Origin: Streptomyces rubiginosohelvolus
GTDB lineage: Bacteria > Actinomycetota > Actinomycetes > Streptomycetales > Streptomycetaceae
Length of the DNA stretch: 64,000 nt
Direction of reading: 5' to 3'
Assembly: GCF_014649875.1 (NCBI RefSeq)
Contig: NZ_BMTW01000018.1
Coordinates: 62,001-126,000 of the forward strand
Below the pieces are notes generated by a model. It did not search any database, was not told the origin of the DNA, and saw nothing but the letters and a program-made list of their open reading frames with translations. Both the position numbers and the translations under genes were made by a program. The stretch's first letter is position 1. Every line of letters starts with the position of its first letter. Below, piece by piece: positions 29,475 to 36,840 of this stretch.

Positions 29475-30572
29475 TCAGACGCCCGGGTCCACCGGCCGGA
29501 ATTCGATGTCGTGGCGCTCGGCCTTGTCCGCGGCGAAGCGCAGCAGACGGCCGCCCTCCTCCATGACGGCCTCCTCCTCGGTACCCGTCAACGGCCGGAA
29601 GAGTTTGACGACCAGCGTCGCCCCGGTCTTCTCCTGCCGGATGTGCCAGAGTCCCTGCACGAAGCCGTCCACGGTCACCGCCGCCTCGACGACGATGTGT
29701 TTGCGCACCACCTCGTCCATCATCCGGGACCGGTCGAAGTGACTGAGCACCACGTTGTCGAGCGCGGCGAGGAACCGGACCGGCGCCGGGGTGTCCGGGT
29801 CGGGCAGCGGGGCGTCGGGGAGGTCGTACAGATCCTGGCCGGCCTCGTTGCGGTGGAGCACCAGTTGCGATCCCAGGCCGTCGACGACCTCGCGCAGCCG
29901 GGTCATGCCGCTCCAGGCCTGGACGTCCTTCACCGTGGCCGGGCCGAACGCGGCCAGGTAGCGCAGGACCAGCTTGCGGGCCGCCTGCTCCTCGACGGCC
30001 GGACTCCGGCCGAGCCAGTGGTCGGCGAGCGCGATGGGCGTGGCCCCCCGCTTGCCCCAGGTGCCGTCCGGCGGCGGATGCACCACCGGCAGCAGCCCCT
30101 GCACCGACCGGGCCATGCCGACCTTGTCGGTGCCGGGCCACCGCTCCACCAGGGCCCGGCCCAGCTCCACCCGGGTCACCGTGCCCTCACCGATGAACTC
30201 CCGTGAGAACGCCGCGATCTCGGTCAGGTCGAGCCCGGCGGTGAACTTGCCGAAGGCCCCCTTCTGCCACCGGTCCAGCATCGGCTGCAGGAGCGGCCGG
30301 ACCCACAGGTAGTCCTCGGCGCTCAGCAGGTGCTGGGTCCCCCGGAACAGAGTCGCGCGCACCACCTGGCGCTCGTACAGCAGCCGGGTCAGGTCGTCGA
30401 GGCGGAAGTCCTCGACCCTGCTCCACAGGCCGATGTAGGGCGGATCGGGATCCTGTGCCTGCAGTCCGACGAGGCGTTCCGTCACCTCCAACGCCGGGAG
30501 GCCGGTCCGCTCCAGCAGCAACTGCCGTTGCGAGGTGGCCCTGTTCAGGCTCCGGCGGGTGAGCAGTGCCAT
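29475..30572 (-). CDS. AlkZ-like DNA glycosylase (HTH_42 family), probable self-resistance
   Basis: A 365-residue protein of the winged-helix HTH_42 (AlkZ/YcaQ) family. The sequence RLVGLQAQDPDPPYIGLWSR contains Gln38-Ala-Gln40, the Gln-x-Gln catalytic motif of AlkZ; the YcaQ/AlkX branch has Gln-x-Asp instead. ATLFRGTQHLLSAEDYLWVRP and the C-terminal beta part LAALDNVVLSHFDRSRMM are family features. AlkZ unhooks azinomycin crosslinks, and relatives in hedamycin and trioxacarcin clusters remove N7-alkylguanine adducts. Here it sits among sugar genes of a type I/II polyketide cluster, so it probably excises the adduct of the own product. A dyad shared only with the ABC exporter lies upstream. 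Confidence 0.85.
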   Translation of the reverse strand: MALLTRRSLNRATSQRQLLLERTGLPALEVTERLVGLQAQDPDPPYIGLWSRVEDFRLDDLTRLLYERQVVRATLFRGTQHLLSAEDYLWVRPLLQPMLDRWQKGAFGKFTAGLDLTEIAAFSREFIGEGTVTRVELGRALVERWPGTDKVGMARSVQGLLPVVHPPPDGTWGKRGATPIALADHWLGRSPAVEEQAARKLVLRYLAAFGPATVKDVQAWSGMTRLREVVDGLGSQLVLHRNEAGQDLYDLPDAPLPDPDTPAPVRFLAALDNVVLSHFDRSRMMDEVVRKHIVVEAAVTVDGFVQGLWHIRQEKTGATLVVKLFRPLTGTEEEAVMEEGGRLLRFAADKAERHDIEFRPVDPGV

Positions 30573-30613
30573 GGTGTCCTTCCGACGGAGCGCGAGGCTG
30601 GAAACTGTCCCGG

Positions 30614-30651
30614 ACGATAGCCGGGATCGCGGTCATCCACTGTCCGCGATC
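30614..30651 (-). promoter_or_regulatory. Operator dyad and -10 of the AlkZ-like gene
   Basis: Read on the minus strand: GATCGCGG (30651-30644), 11-nt spacer, CCGCGATC (30632-30625), 5 nt, then -10-like TATCGT (30619-30614). The transcript would start near 30607, 35 nt before the ATG. The same dyad with one change, at the same distance from the -10, lies before the ABC exporter gene at 59790-59827. Confidence 0.65.
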
Positions 30652-30677
30652 GCCCCGGCGATCTACCGGCGGACGCC

Positions 30678-30720
30678 TCCAGCGATTCCCCACCCGCACT
30701 CCAGACAGCGGACCCAGCAT
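30678..30720 (+). promoter_or_regulatory. Weak SARP-type promoter candidate of the epimerase gene
   Basis: TCCAGCG (30678), CCCACCC (30689) and TCCAGAC (30700) with 11-bp period, then 8 bp and CAGCAT (30715-30720). The heptamers lack the usual TCGA core, so this is a tentative call based on geometry. Confidence 0.3.
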
Positions 30721-30776
30721 CTCCGCGGGCACGACCGTCGCCCGACCGGCTCACGGGGAACGGGGAGGATCGGCTC

Positions 30777-31379
30777 ATGGAAGCCAAGGAACTGGGTGTC
30801 GTCGGCGCGCACGTCTTCACCCCGCAGGTCTTCGCGGACTCGCGCGGCGCGTTCGTGTCGCCCTTCCAGGAGGAGGCGTTCGTCCGGCAGACCGGGCACC
30901 GGCTGTTCCCGGTCGAGCAGATCAGCCACAGCCGCTCCCGCCGGGGCGTCGTCCGCGGGGTGCACTTCACCCGCACCCCGCCGGGGATGGCGAAGTACGT
31001 CTACTGCCCCCGGGGCCGGGCGCTCGACATCATCGTGGACCTGCGGCGCGGCTCGCCGACCTTCGGCCGCCACGCCACCGTGGTCCTCGACCCGGTGGAC
31101 TTCCGGGCGGTGTACTTCCCCGTCGGTCTGGGCCACGCCTTCGTCGCGCTGGAGGACGACACGGTGATGGCGTACACCCTGTCCCTGGCCTACGCCCCGG
31201 AGAACGAACTGGCGTTGTCGGTGTACGACCCCGACCTGGCGCTGTCCCTGCCCGAGGACATCGAACCGGTCGTCTCGGAACGCGACCGGGTGGCCCAGAG
31301 CCTCGAACAGGCCCTGGAATTAGGGGTGTTGCCCGACTACGAACAGTGCCTGGAGCTGGATGCCGAACTCGCCCGCTGA
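30777..31379 (+). CDS. NDP-4-keto-6-deoxyhexose epimerase, RmlC/EvaD type
   Basis: A 200-residue cupin-type epimerase that inverts C-5 (or C-3 and C-5) of a 4-keto sugar nucleotide, giving the L-series sugar. DSRGAFVSPF, RSRRGVVRGVHFTRTP (catalytic His with the RG-H motif, about residues 59-64) and LGHAFVALEDDTVMAYTLS (catalytic Tyr region) are the RmlC family blocks. The ATG follows GGGGAGG. Codon 182 is TTA (31320-31322), a rare bldA-dependent leucine codon, so full-length protein is expected only in developing or producing cells. It is needed for an L-sugar such as vancosamine. Confidence 0.85.
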   Translation: MEAKELGVVGAHVFTPQVFADSRGAFVSPFQEEAFVRQTGHRLFPVEQISHSRSRRGVVRGVHFTRTPPGMAKYVYCPRGRALDIIVDLRRGSPTFGRHATVVLDPVDFRAVYFPVGLGHAFVALEDDTVMAYTLSLAYAPENELALSVYDPDLALSLPEDIEPVVSERDRVAQSLEQALELGVLPDYEQCLELDAELAR

Positions 31380-31413
31380 GACGGTACGCCGGCGGCCCGC
31401 GGCACCGGCCGCG

Positions 31414-31456
31414 ACCAGCCGGATTCGAGCGGGAATCAGGCACGGGCTCCTAGGTT
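31414..31456 (+). promoter_or_regulatory. SARP-type promoter of the first glycosyltransferase gene
   Basis: ACCAGCC (31414), TCGAGCG (31425) and TCAGGCA (31436) with 11-bp period, then exactly 8 bp and a good -10 TAGGTT (31451-31456). Transcription should begin at or 1 nt before the ATG at 31464, predicting a leaderless mRNA. Confidence 0.65.
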
Positions 31457-31463
31457 CCGGAAC

Positions 31464-32612
31464 ATGAAGATTCTCGTGGCCACAGGGCCTGCCCACCCGC
31501 TGTACTTCCCGGTCGTGCCCCTTGCCTGGGCACTGCGCGCCGCCGGTCACGAGGTGCTCGTGACAGTCCCCGAAAGCTTCGAATCCACCGTGAGCGGCTC
31601 CGGTCTCGCCATGACGCCGGTGCACGGCCCCCTCGACATGGGCGAGGTCATGGCCCTGGACCGGGAGGGCCGGCCGGTCCGCGTCCCCGACAACGACGCC
31701 GACATGGCCGCGGGCGTCGGTGCCGGCTTCGGCCGGCTGGCCGCGCGGACCGTCGACGCCACCGTCGAGCTCGTCGGGCGCTGGCGGCCCGACCTCGTGA
31801 TCACCGACTCGTACTCCTTCGCGGCCCCGGCCATCGCCGCCGGGATTCACGGAGTGCCGTGGGTCAAGCACGTCGTCGGCCCCGGCGATCTGCCGGTCGC
31901 CGACGCGGTGGAGCGGGAACTCGCCCCGGAACTGGAGCGCCTGGGGCTCGACAAGCTGCCCCCGCCCGCCCTGGTCCTCGACAACTGCCCGCCGTCGCTC
32001 GGCGATCCGGCGCCCGGGGCGCAGCCCGTACGGTATGTCCCCTTCGGTGAGCCGGGTGCCGTGCCCGGCTGGGTCCACGAGCCCCGTACCCGGCCCCGGC
32101 TGCTGGTGACCCTGGGGTCCGTCCAGCCGCAGATCGGTGGCATCCCGATGCTCGGCCAGATGATCCAGGCCCTCGCGTCCCTGGACGCGGAGCTGGTCGT
32201 CGCGGTCGCCGACCACCTGGTCGGCAAGCTCGGCACGCTCCCGGACAAGGTCGTCGCCGCGGGCTGGATCTCGCTGACCTCCGTGCTGCCCGGCTGCGAC
32301 GCGGCGGTCCACCACGGCGGGCCCGGCACCATGATGGCCTGTCTCGCCCAGGGCATCCCCCAGGTCGTCGTCCCCGGCCGCGGCAAGCCCCTGGAGGCCA
32401 TCGGCCGGCTGGCCGACCTCGGTGCGGTGCGCCACCTGCCGCCCGCCGACCTGACCCCGCAGAGCCTGCTGGACTCCTGCCGCACCCTGCTGGAGGACAC
32501 CGGCCATGCCAAGCGGGCCATGGAGGTACGCGAGGAGATCGCCCGGCAGCCCTCGCCCGGCGCGGTCGTGCCGGTCCTCGAGGACCTCGTCCTGCGGTAC
32601 AGGACGGCCTAG
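31464..32612 (+). CDS. Glycosyltransferase (GT1, antibiotic type), first of two
   Basis: A 382-residue GT-B glycosyltransferase of the EryCIII/DesVII/UrdGT group. The N-terminal acceptor domain starts MKILVATGPAHPLYFPVVPL. The C-terminal donor domain has LLVTLGSVQPQIGG and the nucleotide-sugar motif DAAVHHGGPGTMMACLAQGIPQVVVPG (about residues 275-301). It should attach a dTDP-deoxysugar to the aromatic aglycone. In pluramycins the two amino sugars are C-linked and two glycosyltransferases are expected; the second is at 61793. C- versus O-linkage cannot be read from sequence. Its mRNA is predicted to be leaderless. Confidence 0.88.
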   Translation: MKILVATGPAHPLYFPVVPLAWALRAAGHEVLVTVPESFESTVSGSGLAMTPVHGPLDMGEVMALDREGRPVRVPDNDADMAAGVGAGFGRLAARTVDATVELVGRWRPDLVITDSYSFAAPAIAAGIHGVPWVKHVVGPGDLPVADAVERELAPELERLGLDKLPPPALVLDNCPPSLGDPAPGAQPVRYVPFGEPGAVPGWVHEPRTRPRLLVTLGSVQPQIGGIPMLGQMIQALASLDAELVVAVADHLVGKLGTLPDKVVAAGWISLTSVLPGCDAAVHHGGPGTMMACLAQGIPQVVVPGRGKPLEAIGRLADLGAVRHLPPADLTPQSLLDSCRTLLEDTGHAKRAMEVREEIARQPSPGAVVPVLEDLVLRYRTA

Positions 32613-32616
32613 GGCC

Positions 32617-33603
32617 GTGGCCACGCCCCGGCCGGGCGCGCCCGGCGCACTCCGGACGGCCGTCCTCGGCGGTACCGGCTGGCTCGGCAGACACGTCTGC
32701 GAGCTGGCCGCCCGGCGCGGCCACCACGTCCTCGCCGTGGCCCGTCGGCCCCGGCCCCACGTAGCCACCCACCAGTTCGCGGAGCTCGACCTCGCCCGCG
32801 CCTCGCCCGAGAGCATCGGCCGGCTGCTGCGCGAGCACCGGGTGGACGTCGTGGTCAACGCAACCGACGCCGCGAACGCCACCGACGGCTGGGCCAGGAC
32901 CGACGAGGACCTGGCGGACCTGAACCTCGGTCTGGTCCGCCGCCTCCTCGCGGCCCTGGGCACCGTGGAGGGACGGGTCCGCCTCGTCCACATCGGCACG
33001 ATGCACGAGTACGGCGAGGTCCCCGCGGGCACCGTCATGGACGAGGCGCTCCATCCGCGTCCGGTGACCCCGTACACCCGGAGCAAACTGGCCGGTTCGC
33101 AGGCGGTGCTGGCAGCCACCAGAACCGGTGCGGCGGACGGGCTGGTGCTGCGGGTCGCCAATGTCAGCGGCCCCCACCCGTCGCCCGAGAGCTTTCCCGG
33201 CAAGCTCGTCGCGTTGTTGCGTGAGGCGGTGGCCACCGGAGACCGGATGCCGGTCACCCTGGGCGACGCGCGGCGCGACTTCGTGGACGTACGCGATGTC
33301 GCCGAAGCGGTCCTGAAGGCCGTCGAGTCGACGGCGACCGGCCAGGCCGTGAACATCGGCAGCGGGACGGCCGTGGACATGCCCACCCTGGTGCGGCTCT
33401 TCGTCACCGCCGCCGGCTACCCGGCCGAGATCCTCGACGAACGGGCCCAGGAGGTCCGCAGCCTCGGCGGCGCCTGGACCCGGGCCGACATCCAGCGCGC
33501 CGCGCACCTGCTCGGCTGGCGGCCCCGCACCACCCTCGCCGAGTCCCTGCGGGACATGTGGTGGACGGACCGGGCGGAGCACCGGCCGGTGGCCGGCCGG
33601 TAG
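32617..33603 (+). CDS. NDP-hexose 4-ketoreductase
   Basis: A 328-residue extended short-chain dehydrogenase. It has the cofactor motif VLGGTGWLGRHVCELAARRG near the N-terminus, LVHIGTMHEYGEV (Ser replaced by Thr in the catalytic strand), and YTRSK (the Tyr-x-x-x-Lys pair, about residues 155-159). This fits dTDP-4-keto-6-deoxyhexose 4-ketoreductases such as UrdR/TylCIV/EvaE, which set the C-4 hydroxyl as the last sugar step. GTG 32617 lies 4 nt after the stop of the glycosyltransferase gene, so the two are co-transcribed. Confidence 0.8.
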   Translation: MATPRPGAPGALRTAVLGGTGWLGRHVCELAARRGHHVLAVARRPRPHVATHQFAELDLARASPESIGRLLREHRVDVVVNATDAANATDGWARTDEDLADLNLGLVRRLLAALGTVEGRVRLVHIGTMHEYGEVPAGTVMDEALHPRPVTPYTRSKLAGSQAVLAATRTGAADGLVLRVANVSGPHPSPESFPGKLVALLREAVATGDRMPVTLGDARRDFVDVRDVAEAVLKAVESTATGQAVNIGSGTAVDMPTLVRLFVTAAGYPAEILDERAQEVRSLGGAWTRADIQRAAHLLGWRPRTTLAESLRDMWWTDRAEHRPVAGR

Positions 33604-33614
33604 GCGGATCAGCG

Positions 33615-33672
33615 GGAGGAACGACGAAGGGGGTCCGGGCCGACTGGCCCGGACCCCCTTCGTCGTTCCTCC
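33615..33672. terminator. 27-bp perfect palindrome, bidirectional terminator
   Basis: Arms 33615-33641 and 33646-33672 are perfectly complementary over 27 bp, with a 4-nt loop GACT. The stem lies 12 nt after the ketoreductase stop and 18 nt after the stop of the convergent N-methyltransferase gene. It is by far the longest perfect dyad seen in the window. Confidence 0.85.
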
Positions 33673-33689
33673 GCTTCAGCGCGGCGCGC

Positions 33690-34424
33690 TCACTTCAATA
33701 CGCCGACGAACAGCCCGCAGCCGAACCGGTCGGTCCTGATGTACTCGACCGAGCAGCCCGCCTCCTCGAAGGCCCGCTCGTAGGCCTCACGCGTGAACAA
33801 CCGCATCCGGTGCACGTCCGTGAAGTGCCGGATCCCGCCGTCCTTCAGCGCGTCCAGGTAGTGGACGACGATCGGGACCCGGTCGCCCTCGCGGGTGGAG
33901 TGCGAGATCCGCACCGTGACCCGGCCGTCGGACCGCACGAGGTCCTCCGCGATGTACCCGGGGAGGAACGCGTCCGGAAAGTACCAGGGTTCGAGCACGA
34001 TGACCCCGCCGGGCGTCAGGTGCCGGGCCATCCCGCTCAGGGCGGCCTCCAGCTCCTCGGGGGTGTCCATGTACCCGATGGAGCTGAACATGCAGATGAC
34101 CGCGTCGTAGGACCGCTCCAGCGAGAAGTCCCGCATGTCGCCCGCGTGCACCGGAAGGCCGGGCATGCTCTCGCCGGCCTTGACGATCATGTGCTCGGAG
34201 AGTTCGAGCCCCTCCACCACGTCGAAGGTCTCCCGCAGGAAGGCCATGTGACCGCCCGTCCCGCAGGCCACGTCGAGCAGGGTGCCCGCGTCCGGCCTCC
34301 GGGCCCGCACATGGGCGGCCACCTCGGCGGACTCCGCCGGGTAGTCCTTGCCGCGGCCGGCGTAGATGAGCTCGTAGATCTCCGCGAGTCCGGAGCCGTA
34401 CACCTCTTCGGCCATGGTCCTCAC
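33690..34424 (-). CDS. NDP-aminosugar N-methyltransferase (DesVI/TylM1-like)
   Basis: A 244-residue class I methyltransferase. LLDVACGTGGHMAFL (about residues 49-63) is the SAM site, and YDAVICMFSSIGYMDTPEEL (about 109-128) is nearly the signature of DesVI/TylM1 enzymes that N,N-dimethylate TDP-3-amino-3,6-dideoxyhexoses. LEPWYFPDAF also matches. It should dimethylate an aminosugar such as vancosamine or angolosamine. GTG 34424 overlaps the TGA of the P450 gene (GTGA); ATG 34415 is an alternative. Last gene of a five-gene coupled operon starting at 39466. Confidence 0.88.
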   Translation of the reverse strand: MRTMAEEVYGSGLAEIYELIYAGRGKDYPAESAEVAAHVRARRPDAGTLLDVACGTGGHMAFLRETFDVVEGLELSEHMIVKAGESMPGLPVHAGDMRDFSLERSYDAVICMFSSIGYMDTPEELEAALSGMARHLTPGGVIVLEPWYFPDAFLPGYIAEDLVRSDGRVTVRISHSTREGDRVPIVVHYLDALKDGGIRHFTDVHRMRLFTREAYERAFEEAGCSVEYIRTDRFGCGLFVGVLK

Positions 34425-35644
34425 ACGTCCCAGGTGACGGGCAGCTCATGAACGCCGTACACGATCGCGCCCTCCTTGCGGGGCACCTCGTCCAACGGCT
34501 TGACCAGCCGCAGCGAAGGGATCCGGCGGAACAGCGTCGTCCAGACGATCTGCATCTCCAGCCGGGCCAGTTCCGCGCCGATGCACAGGTGCGCCCCGTG
34601 CCCGAACCCGACCTGCTTGCGGCTGCCCCGGCTCAGGATCAGCTCGTCGGGGTCGGGGAAGACCTCGGGGTCCCGGTTGGCGGTGAGCAGCAGGCACAGG
34701 ATCCCGTCGCCGGCCGGGATGACCGTGCCATCGATCTCGATGTCCTCCAGCGCGACCCGGGGCACCCCCACGTCGCCGATCGTCACGACGCGCAGCAGTT
34801 CCTCGGTGGCCGGACCGATCATCTTCTCCGGGTCGGCCAGCAGTTCCGCCAGCTGCTCCGGGTGCTCCAGCAGGGCGGCGGTGCCGAAGGAGATCATGCT
34901 CGCGGTGGTCTCGTGACCGCCGTTCATCAGCATCCGGACCATGTTGACCAGATCGCGTTGCGTGTACTCCTCGCCCGACTCCTCGTACGCCGCGATGGCC
35001 ATGCTGATGACGTCCTCGCCGGGCGTCTCCGTCTTGAGCCGCACCAGCTTCTCGACGTACGCGTTGACCTCGGTGATCGCGGCCCGCCGCTGCTCGGGCG
35101 TACTGCGGCCGCCGAACATGTTGTTGCTGTGCTCGATGATGAAGTCGTGGTCGTCCTGCGGGACGCCCAGCATCTCGCAGATCACCGTCGTCGGCAGCGA
35201 CAGCGAGAACAGCCGGTGGAAGTCGACCGGCGGGGCCAGTTCGAGCATCCGGTCGATGTGCTCGTCGACGATCTCCTGGATGCGCCCGCGCATCTTCTGC
35301 ACCCGCTGGTACGTGAACGCGGCGGCGACCTTGCCGCGCGCCCGGGTGTGCTCCGGCGCGTCGTACCCGATGAAGGAGGTCTCCGTGCGGAACTCCGGCG
35401 GGGCGATGAAGTAGAAGGGGAAGCCGGGCAGTCGGCGCGAGGCGCTCACCCGGGGGTCCGTCAGCAGACTGCGGATGTTGGCGTAGCCGGTCACCGTCCA
35501 GACCCGCAGGCCCGACTGGGCGAGTGTCACCTGCGTGACACCCTTCTCGACCATCTCCGGATACTGCGCGGGCGCGGTGAACGGCCCCTGGCGCGCGTAG
35601 GGGAAGGGGGTGTGGGCGACGGGGCAACGGGATTCGGTCGTCAT
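34421..35644 (-). CDS. Cytochrome P450
   Basis: A 407-residue soluble bacterial P450. GGHETTASMI (about residues 240-249) is the oxygen-binding I-helix, EELLR the ExxR, and FGHGAHLCIGAELARLEMQ (about 344-362) the haem loop with the Cys ligand. It needs ferredoxin and reductase from elsewhere. In a DNA-alkylating pluramycin-type pathway the obvious job is epoxidation of the alkene side chain; hydroxylation of core or sugar is equally possible from sequence. Its ATG overlaps the stop of the FAD monooxygenase gene by 4 nt. Confidence 0.88.
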   Translation of the reverse strand: MTTESRCPVAHTPFPYARQGPFTAPAQYPEMVEKGVTQVTLAQSGLRVWTVTGYANIRSLLTDPRVSASRRLPGFPFYFIAPPEFRTETSFIGYDAPEHTRARGKVAAAFTYQRVQKMRGRIQEIVDEHIDRMLELAPPVDFHRLFSLSLPTTVICEMLGVPQDDHDFIIEHSNNMFGGRSTPEQRRAAITEVNAYVEKLVRLKTETPGEDVISMAIAAYEESGEEYTQRDLVNMVRMLMNGGHETTASMISFGTAALLEHPEQLAELLADPEKMIGPATEELLRVVTIGDVGVPRVALEDIEIDGTVIPAGDGILCLLLTANRDPEVFPDPDELILSRGSRKQVGFGHGAHLCIGAELARLEMQIVWTTLFRRIPSLRLVKPLDEVPRKEGAIVYGVHELPVTWDV

Positions 35645-36840
35645 CGTGCGATCTCCTTGGCGTCCCAGTCGATGTGATGGCTCATCATCCAGGTGGGGTC
35701 ACCCTTGCCCCCGGTCCCGCGGAAGGCTCTGGAGATGAAGAAGTTGCGCAGCAGACGGCCCGCCGGGCCGCGCCGGATGTTGCCCTCGTTGTTGTACTTC
35801 CCCTGCGCGACGATGTCCTCTACGCGCTTGCGCCTCGCCGCCTCGTAGCTGACGAATCCCTGCTGGTGCGAGGGCGCGTCGCGCAGGCACTTGGCCAGCA
35901 CCACCGCGTCCTCCATGGCGACCGCGCAGCCCTGGCCGGCCGTGGGGGACACCGCGTGCGCCGCGTCCCCGATCACGATCATCCGGTCGCGGTGCCAGCG
36001 GGGCACCGGCGGCAGGTCGTACGTCGGCGACGGCGGTGCGAGGTCCCGGGTCGCCCCGATGATGGCGGCAGCCGGAGTGCGGTCGCCGTCGAACAGGCGC
36101 AGCAGGTCCCCGCGCCAGGTCGCCGTCCTGAGCCGCAACAGCTCCGGGTCCGGCTCCTCGGCGCGCGGCGGGTTGGCGAACCACCAGAGGCTGCCGTCGG
36201 GGTGCTTGGTGTAGCTGAAGAAGCTCCGCTTGCCGAAGAACATCCGGATGACGCCCGGCGGGCCCTCCAGCTGGAGCCCCTCGGCGCGGCCGAAGGCGTT
36301 GAGCACCCCCAGATAGCGCGGCGAGGGAGCCGTGGGGTCGATGATCCGGCGGACCTGCGAGCGCAGACCGTCCGCCCCCACCAGCAGATCGCCCTCGGCG
36401 TGCGTTCCGTCCTCGAAGATGGCCCGCACCCGGTCGCCCTCGAAGCTCGCGTCCACGATCCGCTTGCCGAACTCGATCGGGATCCCGCGCCGCGCCGCCT
36501 CGTCCCGCAGCCCGACGTACAGGTCGGAGCGGCGGATCGTCTGGATGATCTGGCCCCGGTCCGCCAGCCGGTCGGTGGGGACGTCACCGGTCAGCGCCCG
36601 GCCGGTGTCGCTGTAGAACGCGATGGCGGGCGTGTCGAAGCCCTTGTCCCGGACCAGGTGGCCCAGGCCGATGCTGTCCAGCGCGTCGATGCCGTTCGGG
36701 CCGATGTTGACGAAGTTGCCGATGCCGTCGGCGGTGCGGTCGAAGGCCTCGTAGAGCGTGGGCTCGAAGCCCGCCTTCTGGAGGGCGATGGCGCAGACGG
36801 CCCCGGCGATCCCGCCGCCGATGACGAGCACGCGAGTCAT
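35641..36840 (-). CDS. FAD-dependent aromatic monooxygenase
   Basis: A 399-residue class A flavin monooxygenase. RVLVIGGGIAGAVCAIALQKAGF (residues 3-25) binds the ADP part of FAD, DLLVGADGLRSQVR (about 150-163) is the DG motif, and MIVIGDAAHAVSPTAGQG (about 285-302) binds the flavin ribitol. No C-terminal thioredoxin-like domain is present, so it belongs to the short TetX/PHBH-like type. Likely to hydroxylate the polyketide core or form its quinone. It is coupled by 4-nt ATGA overlaps to both the hydrolase gene upstream and the P450 gene downstream. Confidence 0.85.
   Translation of the reverse strand: MTRVLVIGGGIAGAVCAIALQKAGFEPTLYEAFDRTADGIGNFVNIGPNGIDALDSIGLGHLVRDKGFDTPAIAFYSDTGRALTGDVPTDRLADRGQIIQTIRRSDLYVGLRDEAARRGIPIEFGKRIVDASFEGDRVRAIFEDGTHAEGDLLVGADGLRSQVRRIIDPTAPSPRYLGVLNAFGRAEGLQLEGPPGVIRMFFGKRSFFSYTKHPDGSLWWFANPPRAEEPDPELLRLRTATWRGDLLRLFDGDRTPAAAIIGATRDLAPPSPTYDLPPVPRWHRDRMIVIGDAAHAVSPTAGQGCAVAMEDAVVLAKCLRDAPSHQQGFVSYEAARRKRVEDIVAQGKYNNEGNIRRGPAGRLLRNFFISRAFRGTGGKGDPTWMMSHHIDWDAKEIAR

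Noticed and set aside
31464..32612. Firm assignment of C- versus O-glycosyltransferase
   Set aside because: C-linkage fits the pluramycin hypothesis, but the sequence motifs of the two enzymes do not decide it without comparison to characterised enzymes.
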